In this document: one piece after another, positions 33,500 to 42,866 of the stretch
Layout: each line of letters starts with the position of its first letter
How positions within the stretch are numbered: position 1 is the stretch's first letter
NCBI RefSeq assembly: GCF_000467855.2
Contig: NZ_KI259221.1
Span: 124,108-188,107 of the forward strand
Length of the DNA: 64,000 bases
From: Porphyromonas sp. oral taxon 278 str. W7784
Lineage (GTDB): Bacteria > Bacteroidota > Bacteroidia > Bacteroidales > Porphyromonadaceae
Reading direction: 5' to 3'
Made by a program: the position numbers and the translations under genes
The notes under the pieces: generated by a model
What the model saw: only the letters and a program-made list of their open reading frames with translations
Told to the model about the DNA's origin: nothing
Databases searched by the model: none

Positions 33500-35473
33500 T
33501 TATGCTCGCTCCTTGATCAGACCGTGGCGGTAAGCATAGAGGAGCTTCTTCAGCTCTTCGATCTGATCCTCGAGGATCAAGCCTTGGTCGGTGTCTCTCA
33601 CCAGGATGCGGTCCGTAGAGTAGGCTTTGACGACCGAGGTACTGGAGATATCTTCCATATGCTCTATCGCCTCCTTCGTGGAGCTGAAGGGTTCGTGCTT
33701 GACTAGGTGTAGTCCCTGAGAATTGAAGATCAGCGTGTAGCCTGCAATACCGGTGCTGGACTGATAGGCACGGCTGAAGCCTCCGTCGATGAGCATGATC
33801 TTGCCTCCTGCCTGTACAGGGTGCTCACCCTTGACCTCACGGACGGGGACATGCCCATTGATGATGTGAGACTCGGAGCTTGTCAGTCCGAACTCCTCGA
33901 GGATCATGTCACAGACTTCCTTCTCAGTGCGGTAGACGTAGTAGAAGCCCTTCTCCTCGTGGTGCGTCTCCTTCTCTGCGATGAAGTAGCGCTCGAAGGT
34001 GGTCATCGCCGACTTGTCGAAGAGGGGAGAGTCTGGACCACACCAGAGATACCACATGTAGTCGATGGCTTCCTTGTGCTCGGGCTGATCTGCGGAAGAC
34101 CAGTGGGCGAGACGGACGAACTCATCGACTCGGTCCATCATAGCCTTACCCGTGTACATCTTCTTGCCCACCCGTACCTTACGGAAGGTCTTGTCCTCGT
34201 TGAGCGGCACGGAGGCGTGGAAGAGTAGGTTGTGATTGTAGGTAAGGTACATACCGCCCTTCTTGTAGAGGAAGTTGATATGTCTTAGGAGCTTCTCACT
34301 GTGACGGAAGGAGTGCATCAGCTTGTCGACGACATCTGCCTCGGCATCGGTGAGCTTGTAGGGATCATTGGGATCAATGGTGGGGAAGAACGTATCCTTG
34401 AGGGCGTAGGTCTTCCCGTTGGGTAGGGTGATCGTACCATCCTCCCGATTGATACGATGGAGGAGGTCTCTATCCTCCATCTTGTACTCAGGACGGCGGG
34501 CGATGATCTGATGCTCGAGCTTGAACTGGATGATGGCGATGGCCTTGTGCATCTGTCCCATGAGCTGGATACTCTTCTCATCGTAGGTCTCATCAGCGTC
34601 CCCAAGCTTAGGAGCAAAGGGCTTACAGGGATCCTTGCCATAGACCTCCATCGCTAGACGCGCTAGAGGGAGCATGTTGATCCCATAGCCACTCTCTAGG
34701 GTAGAGAGATTGGCGTAGCGTAGGGCTATACGTATAGCGTTGGCCATGCTGGCAGCATTGCCCACAGTAGCCCCCATCCAGAGCATATCATGATTCCCCC
34801 ACTGTACATCGACATTGTGATAGGTCAGGAGCTTATCCATGATGAACTGTGCCCCAGGACCACGGTCGAAGACGTCCCCTACGATATGCAGACGATCGAT
34901 AGCAAGTCTCTGGATCGTCTCACAGATAGCGATGATGAAGTCATCTGCCTGCCCGGTATCGATGATCGAGTCAAGGATAGCGCCTATATAGGCGGACTTC
35001 TTGGGGTTCATGCTGTCCTCATGCGTTAGCTCCTGCGTGACGTAGCTGTACTGAGGTGGGAGTGCCTTACGCACCTTGGAGCGGGTGTACTTCTCACTGA
35101 CACGCTGTAGGACCTTGATCAGCTGATTGAGGGTGACCTTGTACCAGTCACGGCTGATCAGCTCCTGCTGGCTTAGTCGCTCGAGGCTCTCCTTAGGGTA
35201 ATAGATCAGGGTGCAGAGCTGGCGGAGCTCCTGCTCACGTATCTGCCCGAGGAAGAGCGTCTCTACCTTGACACGGATCGTCCCCGAGGCATTCTTCAGC
35301 ACATGGATGAATGCTTCGTACTCGCCATGGATATCAGCGAGGAAGTGCTCGGTACCCTTAGGTAGGTTGAGGATGGCCTGTAGGTTGATGATCTCTGAGG
35401 CGGCAGTAGCAGCGTTGGGGAACTGCTTGGAGAGAAGTCCTAGGTACTTCAGCTCTCTTTCGGTAATGTCCAT
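33500..35473 (-). CDS. fbp: Fructose-1,6-bisphosphatase, class 3
   Basis: A gluconeogenic phosphatase of 657 residues, the Firmicutes-type class III enzyme (PF06874) also found in Bacteroidota. Metallophosphoesterase motifs are visible: FLADIHGEYEAF, HIVGDVFDRGPGAQ and VQWGNHDMLWMGA, with NGHVPV near the C-terminus. It lies 36 bases downstream of the RelA/SpoT-type gene, so both may be expressed together, and is followed by two hairpins. Confidence 0.95.
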   Translation of the reverse strand: MDITERELKYLGLLSKQFPNAATAASEIINLQAILNLPKGTEHFLADIHGEYEAFIHVLKNASGTIRVKVETLFLGQIREQELRQLCTLIYYPKESLERLSQQELISRDWYKVTLNQLIKVLQRVSEKYTRSKVRKALPPQYSYVTQELTHEDSMNPKKSAYIGAILDSIIDTGQADDFIIAICETIQRLAIDRLHIVGDVFDRGPGAQFIMDKLLTYHNVDVQWGNHDMLWMGATVGNAASMANAIRIALRYANLSTLESGYGINMLPLARLAMEVYGKDPCKPFAPKLGDADETYDEKSIQLMGQMHKAIAIIQFKLEHQIIARRPEYKMEDRDLLHRINREDGTITLPNGKTYALKDTFFPTIDPNDPYKLTDAEADVVDKLMHSFRHSEKLLRHINFLYKKGGMYLTYNHNLLFHASVPLNEDKTFRKVRVGKKMYTGKAMMDRVDEFVRLAHWSSADQPEHKEAIDYMWYLWCGPDSPLFDKSAMTTFERYFIAEKETHHEEKGFYYVYRTEKEVCDMILEEFGLTSSESHIINGHVPVREVKGEHPVQAGGKIMLIDGGFSRAYQSSTGIAGYTLIFNSQGLHLVKHEPFSSTKEAIEHMEDISSTSVVKAYSTDRILVRDTDQGLILEDQIEELKKLLYAYRHGLIKERA

Positions 35474-35509
35474 AGTAACGTTAAGTTGTGTGTTGAGTTG
35501 AATTCTTCT

Positions 35510-37786
35510 TTACTGTCTTGTAGCGAGCTCAGCGTGCTTGACGCCAGAGGCACTACGTATCTTCTTGAGTAGGATCGTCAAGGCTTCACGGCGCTCCACG
35601 TAGAGGACGAAGGAGCCATGGAAGAGACCATCCTGCGAATTGATCGAATAGCTACGGAGCTTGACCCCCGCCTCCTTGCGTATGAGCGAGGTGATGTTGG
35701 TAGCAATCGATAGCTCATCTCTACCCACGACCTCGAGGGAGGCGACCTGTGTGCTCCCGCTCTCACCATTCCACTTAGCACAGATGATCTTATGTGGGGA
35801 GTGGGCGAACATATCAGGGGCATTGGGGCAGTTCATACGGTGCACCTTGATCCCTCGGGTCGTCACGAGGCCGAAGACTTCATCGCCGTAGAGCGGACGA
35901 CAGCACTGTGCTAGGCTATAGGCCACACCCGTGAGCCCTCTGTCGAGGATAAGGACCTCCGAGGAATTGATCGGGCTATCCTCGGATTCGGACGAGCTAT
36001 AGATGAAGTCTTCGGCAGAGCGAGCCGACCCGATGGAGGGCTGTGCTTCGATGAGGGTAGCAGCTGCTAACTCCTGTTCGTAGAGGTTGAGGAAGTCCTG
36101 GACGTCTACCTTATTATCGGTAAGGTTCCGATAGAAGTCAGAGAGGTTCTTGTAGCCTTTACGCTGCGTGATGCGTATGAACGGTGCCTCCTCGAAGGGG
36201 AGCTTACGATTCTTGATGCGACGCTGGATCATCTCCTTCGCTACACCGATACCAGCCTGCTCCTCTGCACGGAGTAGCTGGCGTATCTTGGCCTTAGCCT
36301 TAGGGCTGACGACGATCGATAGCCAGCCTGCCTTAGGTGTCTGCTGTGGGGAGGTGAGGATCTCTACACTATCGCCATTAGCTAGGGGATGACGCAGGGA
36401 GACATTCTTACCATTGACCTTCCCCGAGATGGCTCGTGCTCCCACCCGACTATGTATAGCGAAGGCGAAGTCTAGGAGTGTAGCTCCCTGAGGGAGCTTG
36501 ATGATCTCTCCCTTAGGAGTGAAGACGTAGATCTCCTGAGCCTTCAGCGTAAGGAGCGAAGACTCTAGCGTCTGGCGCTTCTCCTCCTCACCCGTAGCAT
36601 CATCACGGACGGTCTCTAGAGCTTCACGCACAGAGGCGAGGAATTCATCGAGCCCACTCTCACTACGTATCCCTTTGTAGCGCCAGTGTGCGGCGACACC
36701 CTGCTCGGCGATAGCGTCCATACGCTTGGTGCGTATCTGCACCTCTACCCAGCGGTTACCAGGCCCCATCACCGTGGTATGTAGGCTCTCATAGCCATTA
36801 CTCTTCGGGATAGAGATCCAGTCCTTGAGGCGCTCGGGATTAGGGCGGTACATATCGGCGACGATCGAGTAGATCTGCCAGCAGACCTGGCGCTCACGCT
36901 CCAGAGGAACATCGACGATGATGCGGATAGCGAAGACATCATAGATATCTTCGAAGGGTAGCTTCTTCAGCTTGTTGCTGATGGAGCTGACGCTCTTGAC
37001 CCGCCCCTTCATTTCAAAGGGAACATCCTGTAGGTTCTTCTCCAGCGACTCCCGTACGATGCGGATGAACTCTGCTATGTAAGCATCACGGACATCTTTC
37101 GTCTCACGTAGCTTACGAGTGATGAAGCCATAGATCTTAGGCTGGAGGTACTTCAGACAAAGGTCCTCCATCTCGCCTTTGATCTTGTAGAGTCCAAGGC
37201 GATGGGCGATGGGGGCATAGAGGAAGGAGACTTCCGAAGCCAAGGCCCTGCGCCCCTCGCCGGTATAGATCTTCGAGGCATGGCGTAGTAGGTAGAGACG
37301 ATAGGCGATGATGATGAGTACCACACGCATATCCTCGGCCATAGAGATCAGGAGGTTGTGGAAGTTCTCCGAGCTGATCGCCTCCTTGCGCATGTAGAGC
37401 TCCGAGGTACGCATGAGTAGCTGAAGGAGGCGCACGACCTCTTCACCGCATACTACGCTTACATCGCTCGCCGTGATCAGCCCGCTACAGAAGGGACGAT
37501 AGAGGAGGACGGAGAGTATGGAGTGCGCATTGAGGCCCAGCTCTCGGCAGATGAGACAAGCTACGTCGAGCTGTACGATGAGGTCAGGTATACTATGTAG
37601 ACCCTCATCCTCTGGGGAGAAGCTACCAGCACGCACCGCCTCTACGAGCCAGTCTCTCACCTGGAGACGACAGGCTCTATCAAGACGAGGCTGGAGTACC
37701 CCGAGGAGATAGCGACTGCTACTATAGATCTGGAGCTCTTGACTAGGGCTAAACATAGGTGGCGATACTGCTGCTACTGATACCAT
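35510..37786 (-). CDS. RelA/SpoT homologue with degenerate hydrolase domain
   Basis: A 758-residue (p)ppGpp enzyme. Residues 60-200 correspond to the hydrolase domain, but the HD motif position reads LLYRPF (94-99) and the usual DRLHN segment reads AYRLYLLRHA (161-170). The metal-binding His/Asp residues are therefore missing. The synthetase domain looks intact: GRVKSVSS, EDIYDVFAIRIIV (279-291), GYESLHTT (331-338) and VEVQIRT (347-353). TGS (about 418-480), a CC-containing zinc-finger-like segment (AQCCRPLYGDEV) and a C-terminal ACT domain follow. I infer a synthetase-only, RelA-like enzyme. The start at 37786 or Met11 (37756) is uncertain. It is 36 bases upstream of fbp. Confidence 0.92.
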   Translation of the reverse strand: MVSVAAVSPPMFSPSQELQIYSSSRYLLGVLQPRLDRACRLQVRDWLVEAVRAGSFSPEDEGLHSIPDLIVQLDVACLICRELGLNAHSILSVLLYRPFCSGLITASDVSVVCGEEVVRLLQLLMRTSELYMRKEAISSENFHNLLISMAEDMRVVLIIIAYRLYLLRHASKIYTGEGRRALASEVSFLYAPIAHRLGLYKIKGEMEDLCLKYLQPKIYGFITRKLRETKDVRDAYIAEFIRIVRESLEKNLQDVPFEMKGRVKSVSSISNKLKKLPFEDIYDVFAIRIIVDVPLERERQVCWQIYSIVADMYRPNPERLKDWISIPKSNGYESLHTTVMGPGNRWVEVQIRTKRMDAIAEQGVAAHWRYKGIRSESGLDEFLASVREALETVRDDATGEEEKRQTLESSLLTLKAQEIYVFTPKGEIIKLPQGATLLDFAFAIHSRVGARAISGKVNGKNVSLRHPLANGDSVEILTSPQQTPKAGWLSIVVSPKAKAKIRQLLRAEEQAGIGVAKEMIQRRIKNRKLPFEEAPFIRITQRKGYKNLSDFYRNLTDNKVDVQDFLNLYEQELAAATLIEAQPSIGSARSAEDFIYSSSESEDSPINSSEVLILDRGLTGVAYSLAQCCRPLYGDEVFGLVTTRGIKVHRMNCPNAPDMFAHSPHKIICAKWNGESGSTQVASLEVVGRDELSIATNITSLIRKEAGVKLRSYSINSQDGLFHGSFVLYVERREALTILLKKIRSASGVKHAELATRQ

Positions 37787-37829
37787 ATGGCTCTCTGCTT
37801 CGAAAGGTACGAAATAAACTTATAGACTA

Positions 37830-37862
37830 GGAGGCTATCCTGCCTATCGCAAGATAGCCTCC
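37830..37862 (-). terminator. Terminator of argS
   Basis: GGAGGCTATC pairs with GATAGCCTCC (10 bp), 31 bases beyond the argS stop in the minus direction. Confidence 0.6.
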
Positions 37863-37892
37863 ATGAATATCGTGACGATACTCCGAGTCCGA

Positions 37893-39689
37893 TCACATGC
37901 GCTCAGGCATCTCGATCCCTAGCAGAGCGAAGCCCGAAGCGATCGTGCGGGCTACGACTTCGGAGAGCGCTAGACGGAAGTCTCTTAGCTCCGTGCACTC
38001 CTCTCTGAGGATGGAGAAGTCGTGATAGAACTGGTTGTACTCCTTCACGAGGTCATAGACGTAGTTAGCGATGACAGCAGGGCTGTAGCTACGAGCGGCT
38101 TCCTCTACTGCATCGGCGTACTCGGCGACCTTCGCGATGAGTTCCTGCTCCTTGGTCGAGAGCTCTAGGCTCTCTGGAGCGAAGGAAGAGGGGAGGGTGA
38201 TACCCGACTCCGTGGCCTTGCGTAGGACGCTACGGATACGGGCGTAGGTGTACTGGATGAAGGACCCTGTGTTCCCATTGAAGTCGATACTCTCCTTGGG
38301 GTTGAAGGTCATATTCTTGCGTGGGTCTACCTTGAGGATGAAGTACTTCAGTGAGCCCAGACCTACACGACGAGCTACCTCGCTAGCTTCTTCGGGAGTC
38401 ATATCCTTGGCCTTGCCCTGCTCCTCTGCGATAGAGCGTGCTGTAGCGATCATCTCATCCATGAGGTCATCTGCATCGACCACCGTACCCTCACGGCTCT
38501 TCATCTTACCCTCAGGGAGCTCTACCATGCCGTAGCTGAAGTGTACAAGCCCCTTACCGAAGGCATAGCCTAGGCGATCCAGCAGGAGGGAGAGTACCTT
38601 GAAGTGATACTCCTGTTCATTGCCTACCACGTAGACCATCTTGTCGATCGGATACTCATCGAAGCGCATCTTCGCTGTGCCGATATCCTGGGTGATGTAG
38701 ACGGAGGTACCATCGGAGCGTAGGAGGATCTTGCGGTCAAGACCTTCGTCGGTGAAGTCGGCCCACACTGAGCCATCGGGATCCTGGACGAACTTCCCTT
38801 CGCTAAGGCCACGTAGGACTTCTCCCTTACCGAGGAGATAGGTCTCCGACTCATAGTATACCTTGTCGAAGCTCACCCCCATGCGGTGGTAGGTCTCATC
38901 GAAGCCCTCATAGACCCAAGAGTTCATCTTGCGCCATAGGCTACGGATCTCCTCGTCACCTTCCTCCCACTTGCGGAGCATAGCACGAGCCTCAGCCATG
39001 AGGGGAGAGGCTGCTTCGGCCTCTTCCTTCGTCTTGCCTTCGGCCATGAGGGCGGAGACCTCTTCCTTGAAGTGCTTATCGAAGAGGACATAGAAGTCCC
39101 CGATCAGATGGTCGCCCTTCTTCCCCGTACTCTCGGGGGTAGCCCCATTGCCCCAGCGTTGCCAAGCGAGCATAGACTTACAGATATGTATGCCTCGGTC
39201 GTTGACGATGTTCGTCTTGAAGACCTTATTCCCCGAAGCTTCGAGGATGAGGGCGATACTGTAGCCAAGGAGGTTATTGCGCACGTGCCCTAGGTGCAGT
39301 GGCTTGTTGGTATTGGGCGAAGAGTATTCGACCATCACGAAGGGAGCATCCTCGCTCGCCTGCTTGTGCCCGAAGGTCTCATCAGCACGGATCTCATTGA
39401 AGTCTTCGACCCAAGCCGAAGGAGCGATACTGAGGTTGAGGAAGCCCTTGACGACTTGGATACCAGAGATTAGAGGACTATGCTCCATGAGGTAGGCACC
39501 TAGCTCTTGGGCGGTGACCTCAGGGTTCTTACGTGAGATCTTGAGCAGGGGGAAGGTCACGAGCGTCCACTGCCCTTCGAACTCACTACGAGTCTTCTGG
39601 AGCTGGATCTGTGATACTTCTGGGGCTTGTCCATAGAGCGCCTTCACGGCCTCTACTGCGGCATGCTGCAAGGACTGTATGATCGACAT
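37893..39689 (-). CDS. argS: Arginyl-tRNA synthetase
   Basis: It charges tRNA-Arg. The 598-residue class I synthetase carries the HIGH motif as HLGH in SSPNTNKPLHLGHVRNN, and the KMSKS-like loop as KMKSREG. The N-terminal Arg-tRNA-synthetase domain and the C-terminal anticodon-binding DALR domain, ending with FALLGIEMPERM, are present. It is monocistronic, with a TACCTTTG box 77 bases upstream and a terminator downstream. A palindrome array (23-bp period) lies a further 116 bases upstream. Confidence 0.97.
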   Translation of the reverse strand: MSIIQSLQHAAVEAVKALYGQAPEVSQIQLQKTRSEFEGQWTLVTFPLLKISRKNPEVTAQELGAYLMEHSPLISGIQVVKGFLNLSIAPSAWVEDFNEIRADETFGHKQASEDAPFVMVEYSSPNTNKPLHLGHVRNNLLGYSIALILEASGNKVFKTNIVNDRGIHICKSMLAWQRWGNGATPESTGKKGDHLIGDFYVLFDKHFKEEVSALMAEGKTKEEAEAASPLMAEARAMLRKWEEGDEEIRSLWRKMNSWVYEGFDETYHRMGVSFDKVYYESETYLLGKGEVLRGLSEGKFVQDPDGSVWADFTDEGLDRKILLRSDGTSVYITQDIGTAKMRFDEYPIDKMVYVVGNEQEYHFKVLSLLLDRLGYAFGKGLVHFSYGMVELPEGKMKSREGTVVDADDLMDEMIATARSIAEEQGKAKDMTPEEASEVARRVGLGSLKYFILKVDPRKNMTFNPKESIDFNGNTGSFIQYTYARIRSVLRKATESGITLPSSFAPESLELSTKEQELIAKVAEYADAVEEAARSYSPAVIANYVYDLVKEYNQFYHDFSILREECTELRDFRLALSEVVARTIASGFALLGIEMPERM

Positions 39690-39765
39690 AATCGGTATCT
39701 GATACGATAGAGTGATAGCTAATAATATGTGGGGCGACCCAAGGAGCTCCCCACAAGATAGACTA

Positions 39766-39773
39766 CAAAGGTA
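39766..39773 (-). promoter_or_regulatory. Predicted -7 box of argS
   Basis: TACCTTTG on the minus strand, 77 bases upstream of the ATG. Confidence 0.5.
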
Positions 39774-39888
39774 GCATTTATTAAGTGTTTACTCATGCAG
39801 TAGGTTCTATTTGGACGCATCCGAGAGGTGCTTTTTCCCCTCTCGGAGGGAAGGCGGGTAGGGGAGCTCTCGAGGGGTGCTTTTTGCT

Positions 39889-39970
39889 ACCTACGGTAGG
39901 TCGCCAGAAAAACCTACTGTGGGTCGCCTCGACGACCTACGGTAGGTCGCAATGACGACCTACCGTAGGT
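39889..39970. repeat. 23-bp-period palindrome array (locus E, four units)
   Basis: Units are ACCTACGGTAGGT (39889-39901), ACCTACTGTGGGT (39912-39924), ACCTACGGTAGGT (39935-39947) and ACCTACCGTAGGT (39958-39970). They are 13-base palindromes with a single central base. Spacers are all exactly 10 bases, so centres are 23 bases apart. The architecture equals that of the 24-bp arrays with a different palindrome. Confidence 0.9.
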
Positions 39971-40160
39971 CCCTTTTGCGCAGTTCCGTAGGGCTCTTTC
40001 CATCCTATGCTATCTCGCTGGTACCTAGCTGGGTAGACTGGGATAAAAATAGCCCGTCGGAAGTTCGCTCTGACACCCTAGTTTGGGGGCATCTTCCTTG
40101 GTGCATTTCGAGGTGATGTATCAGTCCCTTAGCACGGGCATACTAAGTCCTACTTTTTGC

Positions 40161-40168
40161 TACCTTTG
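40161..40168 (+). promoter_or_regulatory. Predicted -7 box of the DUF2141-TonB receptor operon
   Basis: TACCTTTG, 68 bases upstream of the ATG at 40236. No clear -33 box. Confidence 0.5.
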
Positions 40169-40235
40169 TGGTGTAAGATCATCCTATAACGCACAAGCCT
40201 CCTTGAGAAGGAGCTTGACTCATCTTCGATTGCCT

Positions 40236-40655
40236 ATGAAGCGAATCTATCTCGGTCTCCTCTCCGCCCTCTTCCTCTCGAGCATAGCGGGCTGGGCACA
40301 GACGCCTCATCGTCTCAGCCTCGACATCGTAGGGATGAAGGAGAAGAAAGGCAACCTCTTGATCTCCGTCTATAGTTCCGCTGAGGACTACCTCAAGAAG
40401 CCCATTAAGACACTCACTACACCCGTTGACGCCCTCACCATGCGAGTAGTCATCGAGCTGGAGACAGGTACCTATGCGGTCGTCATCTATCAGGATCTGA
40501 ATAGCAATGGCAAGGTGGATCGTAACTTCTTCCGTCTGCCCACCGAGCCCTGCGGCTTCAGTCGTGATGCCCGCCCCAAGATGGGCCCTCCCCGCTACAA
40601 GCCTGCCTCCTTCATCCTCAATGAAGACACAGAGATGCGGATCAAGATCAAGTAA
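40236..40655 (+). CDS. DUF2141 domain-containing exported protein (first copy)
   Basis: A 139-residue exported protein. I place the start at 40236 (signal peptide MKRIYLGLLSALFLSSIAGWAQ); upstream in-frame codons to 40083 run through the promoter. The mature part matches DUF2141: GNLLISVYSSAEDYLKKP, GTYAVVIYQDLNSNGKVDRN and PTEPCGFSRDARPKMGPP. The DLNSNGKVD segment looks like a calcium-binding EF-hand-type loop. The function is unknown. It is a paralogue of the protein at 42867, and the two flank a TonB-dependent receptor (36 and 39 base gaps). Confidence 0.88.
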   Translation: MKRIYLGLLSALFLSSIAGWAQTPHRLSLDIVGMKEKKGNLLISVYSSAEDYLKKPIKTLTTPVDALTMRVVIELETGTYAVVIYQDLNSNGKVDRNFFRLPTEPCGFSRDARPKMGPPRYKPASFILNEDTEMRIKIK

Positions 40656-40691
40656 CACTACTGGGCGGAAACTCGTAACACCATCGCACAC

Positions 40692-42827
40692 ATGCCCCGT
40701 TCCCTTATTCTAATGATCTTGCTCCTCCTCTCGGGGAGCACCTTCTCCCTCGAAGCTCAGGAAGCTCGTGAGCTACGAGGGCGGATCGCCAACAGCTCCG
40801 ACGATCCACTCCCGAAGGTGCAGGTCCTCGACCACGCCACCGGGCGACAGCTCACCGAGACGGGGAAGGGTGGGGAATTCCTACTCGCTCTCCCCGATAG
40901 TATAGAGCGTATCTCGCTGGTCTTCCTTGCCGAAGGCTACCAGTCGAAGGTGATGCTCCTTCGCCCCTCACCTCAAGCCTACCGAATCATCCTCATCGAG
41001 GCGCAGCGGTCGATCGAGGGTGTCACTGTCTCCCGCCGACGACTCCAACCGATCTCGGGCTATGCTCCACTCACCTCTCGCTTCACGACCTTCGACATCC
41101 TCATCACGCCACGAGCCCTCGGCGATATCCTCGGTGGGCTGATGGAGGATCCCGACGCTCAGAGCTCCGATACAGATGGGCGACTCAGCCTGCAGGGCGG
41201 TGCTCCTCATGAGAGCCAAGTCTATATCGATGGCTTGCGTCTACCTAATCCCTACAGCATCAGTTCCAAGAATTCATCGGTGCGAAGCATCCTCTCACCC
41301 AGCGAGTGTAAGGAGATAAACCTCCTCTCAGGTGGCTATTCTGCTTCGATGGGTCAAGCTCTCTCAGGCGTGATCCAGATCCTCTCTAGGGATACGAAGG
41401 AGGTCAAGCCTGGGAGCTTAATAAGCCTCAGTAATATCGGCCCCAGCTTCACATGGGGGCTAGGAGCACCTTCCTCCCCTACGAAGGTGGAGCTCTCAGC
41501 TAGCTACACCGACCTCTCCCTCTATGATCGGGTCTTGCCAAGCGCCTACCACTACACTCGGAGCTTCTATAGTCCTTCCTTCACCGCTTCCCTTTGGCAT
41601 GATCTTCCCCAAGCGATGCTCAAGGCTCAGCTGAGCTATACGGGCATGGGCCTAGGTTACAGACCTAATGCTTCGCTACCTACATTCCATAGCCGCCTTA
41701 GAGAGGATCGCTATTATGGTCGTCTTACCTATGTGCGTAGCCTAAGCACGGCGTGCCAGCTGGAGCTAGGTGGTCATACTCAGTACTCCGACTTCTCGGG
41801 CTCGTCCCTAGTCACCCCACAGGATCACGTCGTAGATCATGACCTCTATGCCGAAGCTCGTCTTGCCCTGAAGTACAGCGGTGAACCCCTATCCATCCTC
41901 GGTGGACTGGACTACAGCTGGAGGGACTACCGTGAGACCTACGAACTCCGAGGAGACCGATACCAACTGAACTTCTCCAATCATCTACCCGTCTCCTTCC
42001 TCGAGGTCAGCTACCTACGCCATGGGCTGAGCCTCAGCGCAGGGCTCCGAGGTGAGTATGCGAGCCTCCTCAAGGCATGGAGCCTCGCTCCCCGCCTCTA
42101 TGCAGGCTACCGACATGGCAGACACGTCTTCTCCGCCTCATGGGGGCGCTACACCCAGCTCCCTGAGAAGGAGATCCTCCGCTTCATGCCAGCGCTCAAG
42201 AGCAGCCGATCGGAGATCACCCAGCTCTCCTACAGCTATGGCGATAAGACACCCCTCCTACAGCTCTCCCTCTTCTATAAGAGCTACCAGCATCTCACCC
42301 GCTCTCTATCTGAGGGCTACCCCAAGCACTTCGACGACCTCGGGGGAGGGGAGACCTACGGGCTTACCCTCTTTCATAAGGGACATCTCGGAGCTATCGA
42401 CTATTCGACCTCCTACTCTTATACCCAAGCTCGCCTCAGCTATGATCGCTACCTTCGCCCACTAGCGCCCAGCTACGTGAGCCCCCATACCTTCCGCCTC
42501 ACGGCTAAGTACTGGTCGGGGGCGCTGAAGAGTCTTCTTGGCTGTAGCTTCTATATAGATGCTGGGGCAAAGGGCTATAGCTACGACCTCACTCCCATAC
42601 AGCTCCCTGGGCGCTCTCGACTAGATCTCTCCTGGAGCTACATTGCCTCCAACAAGGTGCTCCTCCACCTAGGCTGTACTAACATCCTAGGGACGACGAA
42701 CTACTGGGGGATCGAGCCCAACCCGCTTAGCCCCACTGAGGGGACACGTATCACGGCACCCAACTCCCGCTTCTTATACATTGGTTGCTTCATCACCCTC
42801 TCGGGGAAGCAGAAGAAGACTCCCTAA
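40692..42827 (+). CDS. TonB-dependent outer-membrane receptor
   Basis: A 711-residue outer-membrane protein. Signal peptide (about 1-22), then a carboxypeptidase-regulatory-like domain (ELRGRIANSSDDPLPKVQVLDHATGRQL), then a plug with SQVYIDGLRLPNPYSI and INLLSGGYSASMGQALSGVIQI. The rest is a beta-barrel with many Tyr-rich strands, ending FLYIGCFITLSG. It is small for this class. The ligand is not evident. It sits between two DUF2141 genes, which suggests that these exported proteins work with the receptor. Confidence 0.9.
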   Translation: MPRSLILMILLLLSGSTFSLEAQEARELRGRIANSSDDPLPKVQVLDHATGRQLTETGKGGEFLLALPDSIERISLVFLAEGYQSKVMLLRPSPQAYRIILIEAQRSIEGVTVSRRRLQPISGYAPLTSRFTTFDILITPRALGDILGGLMEDPDAQSSDTDGRLSLQGGAPHESQVYIDGLRLPNPYSISSKNSSVRSILSPSECKEINLLSGGYSASMGQALSGVIQILSRDTKEVKPGSLISLSNIGPSFTWGLGAPSSPTKVELSASYTDLSLYDRVLPSAYHYTRSFYSPSFTASLWHDLPQAMLKAQLSYTGMGLGYRPNASLPTFHSRLREDRYYGRLTYVRSLSTACQLELGGHTQYSDFSGSSLVTPQDHVVDHDLYAEARLALKYSGEPLSILGGLDYSWRDYRETYELRGDRYQLNFSNHLPVSFLEVSYLRHGLSLSAGLRGEYASLLKAWSLAPRLYAGYRHGRHVFSASWGRYTQLPEKEILRFMPALKSSRSEITQLSYSYGDKTPLLQLSLFYKSYQHLTRSLSEGYPKHFDDLGGGETYGLTLFHKGHLGAIDYSTSYSYTQARLSYDRYLRPLAPSYVSPHTFRLTAKYWSGALKSLLGCSFYIDAGAKGYSYDLTPIQLPGRSRLDLSWSYIASNKVLLHLGCTNILGTTNYWGIEPNPLSPTEGTRITAPNSRFLYIGCFITLSGKQKKTP

Positions 42828-42866
42828 AGATCATCCTATTCAACTCACTTTAATTCTCCTACGATC

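Larger units (their letters stand above)
39690..40235. other. Divergent intergenic region between argS and the DUF2141 operon
   Basis: 546 bases containing the argS -7 box (39766-39773), palindrome array E (39889-39970) and the plus-strand TACCTTTG box (40161-40168). An open frame reaches upstream from the DUF2141 gene to 40083 but crosses the promoter and is not credible. Nothing else is seen. Confidence 0.5.

Noticed and set aside
40083-40235. Extended start for the first DUF2141 protein
   Set aside because: The additional 51 codons cross the TACCTTTG box and precede a perfect signal peptide start.
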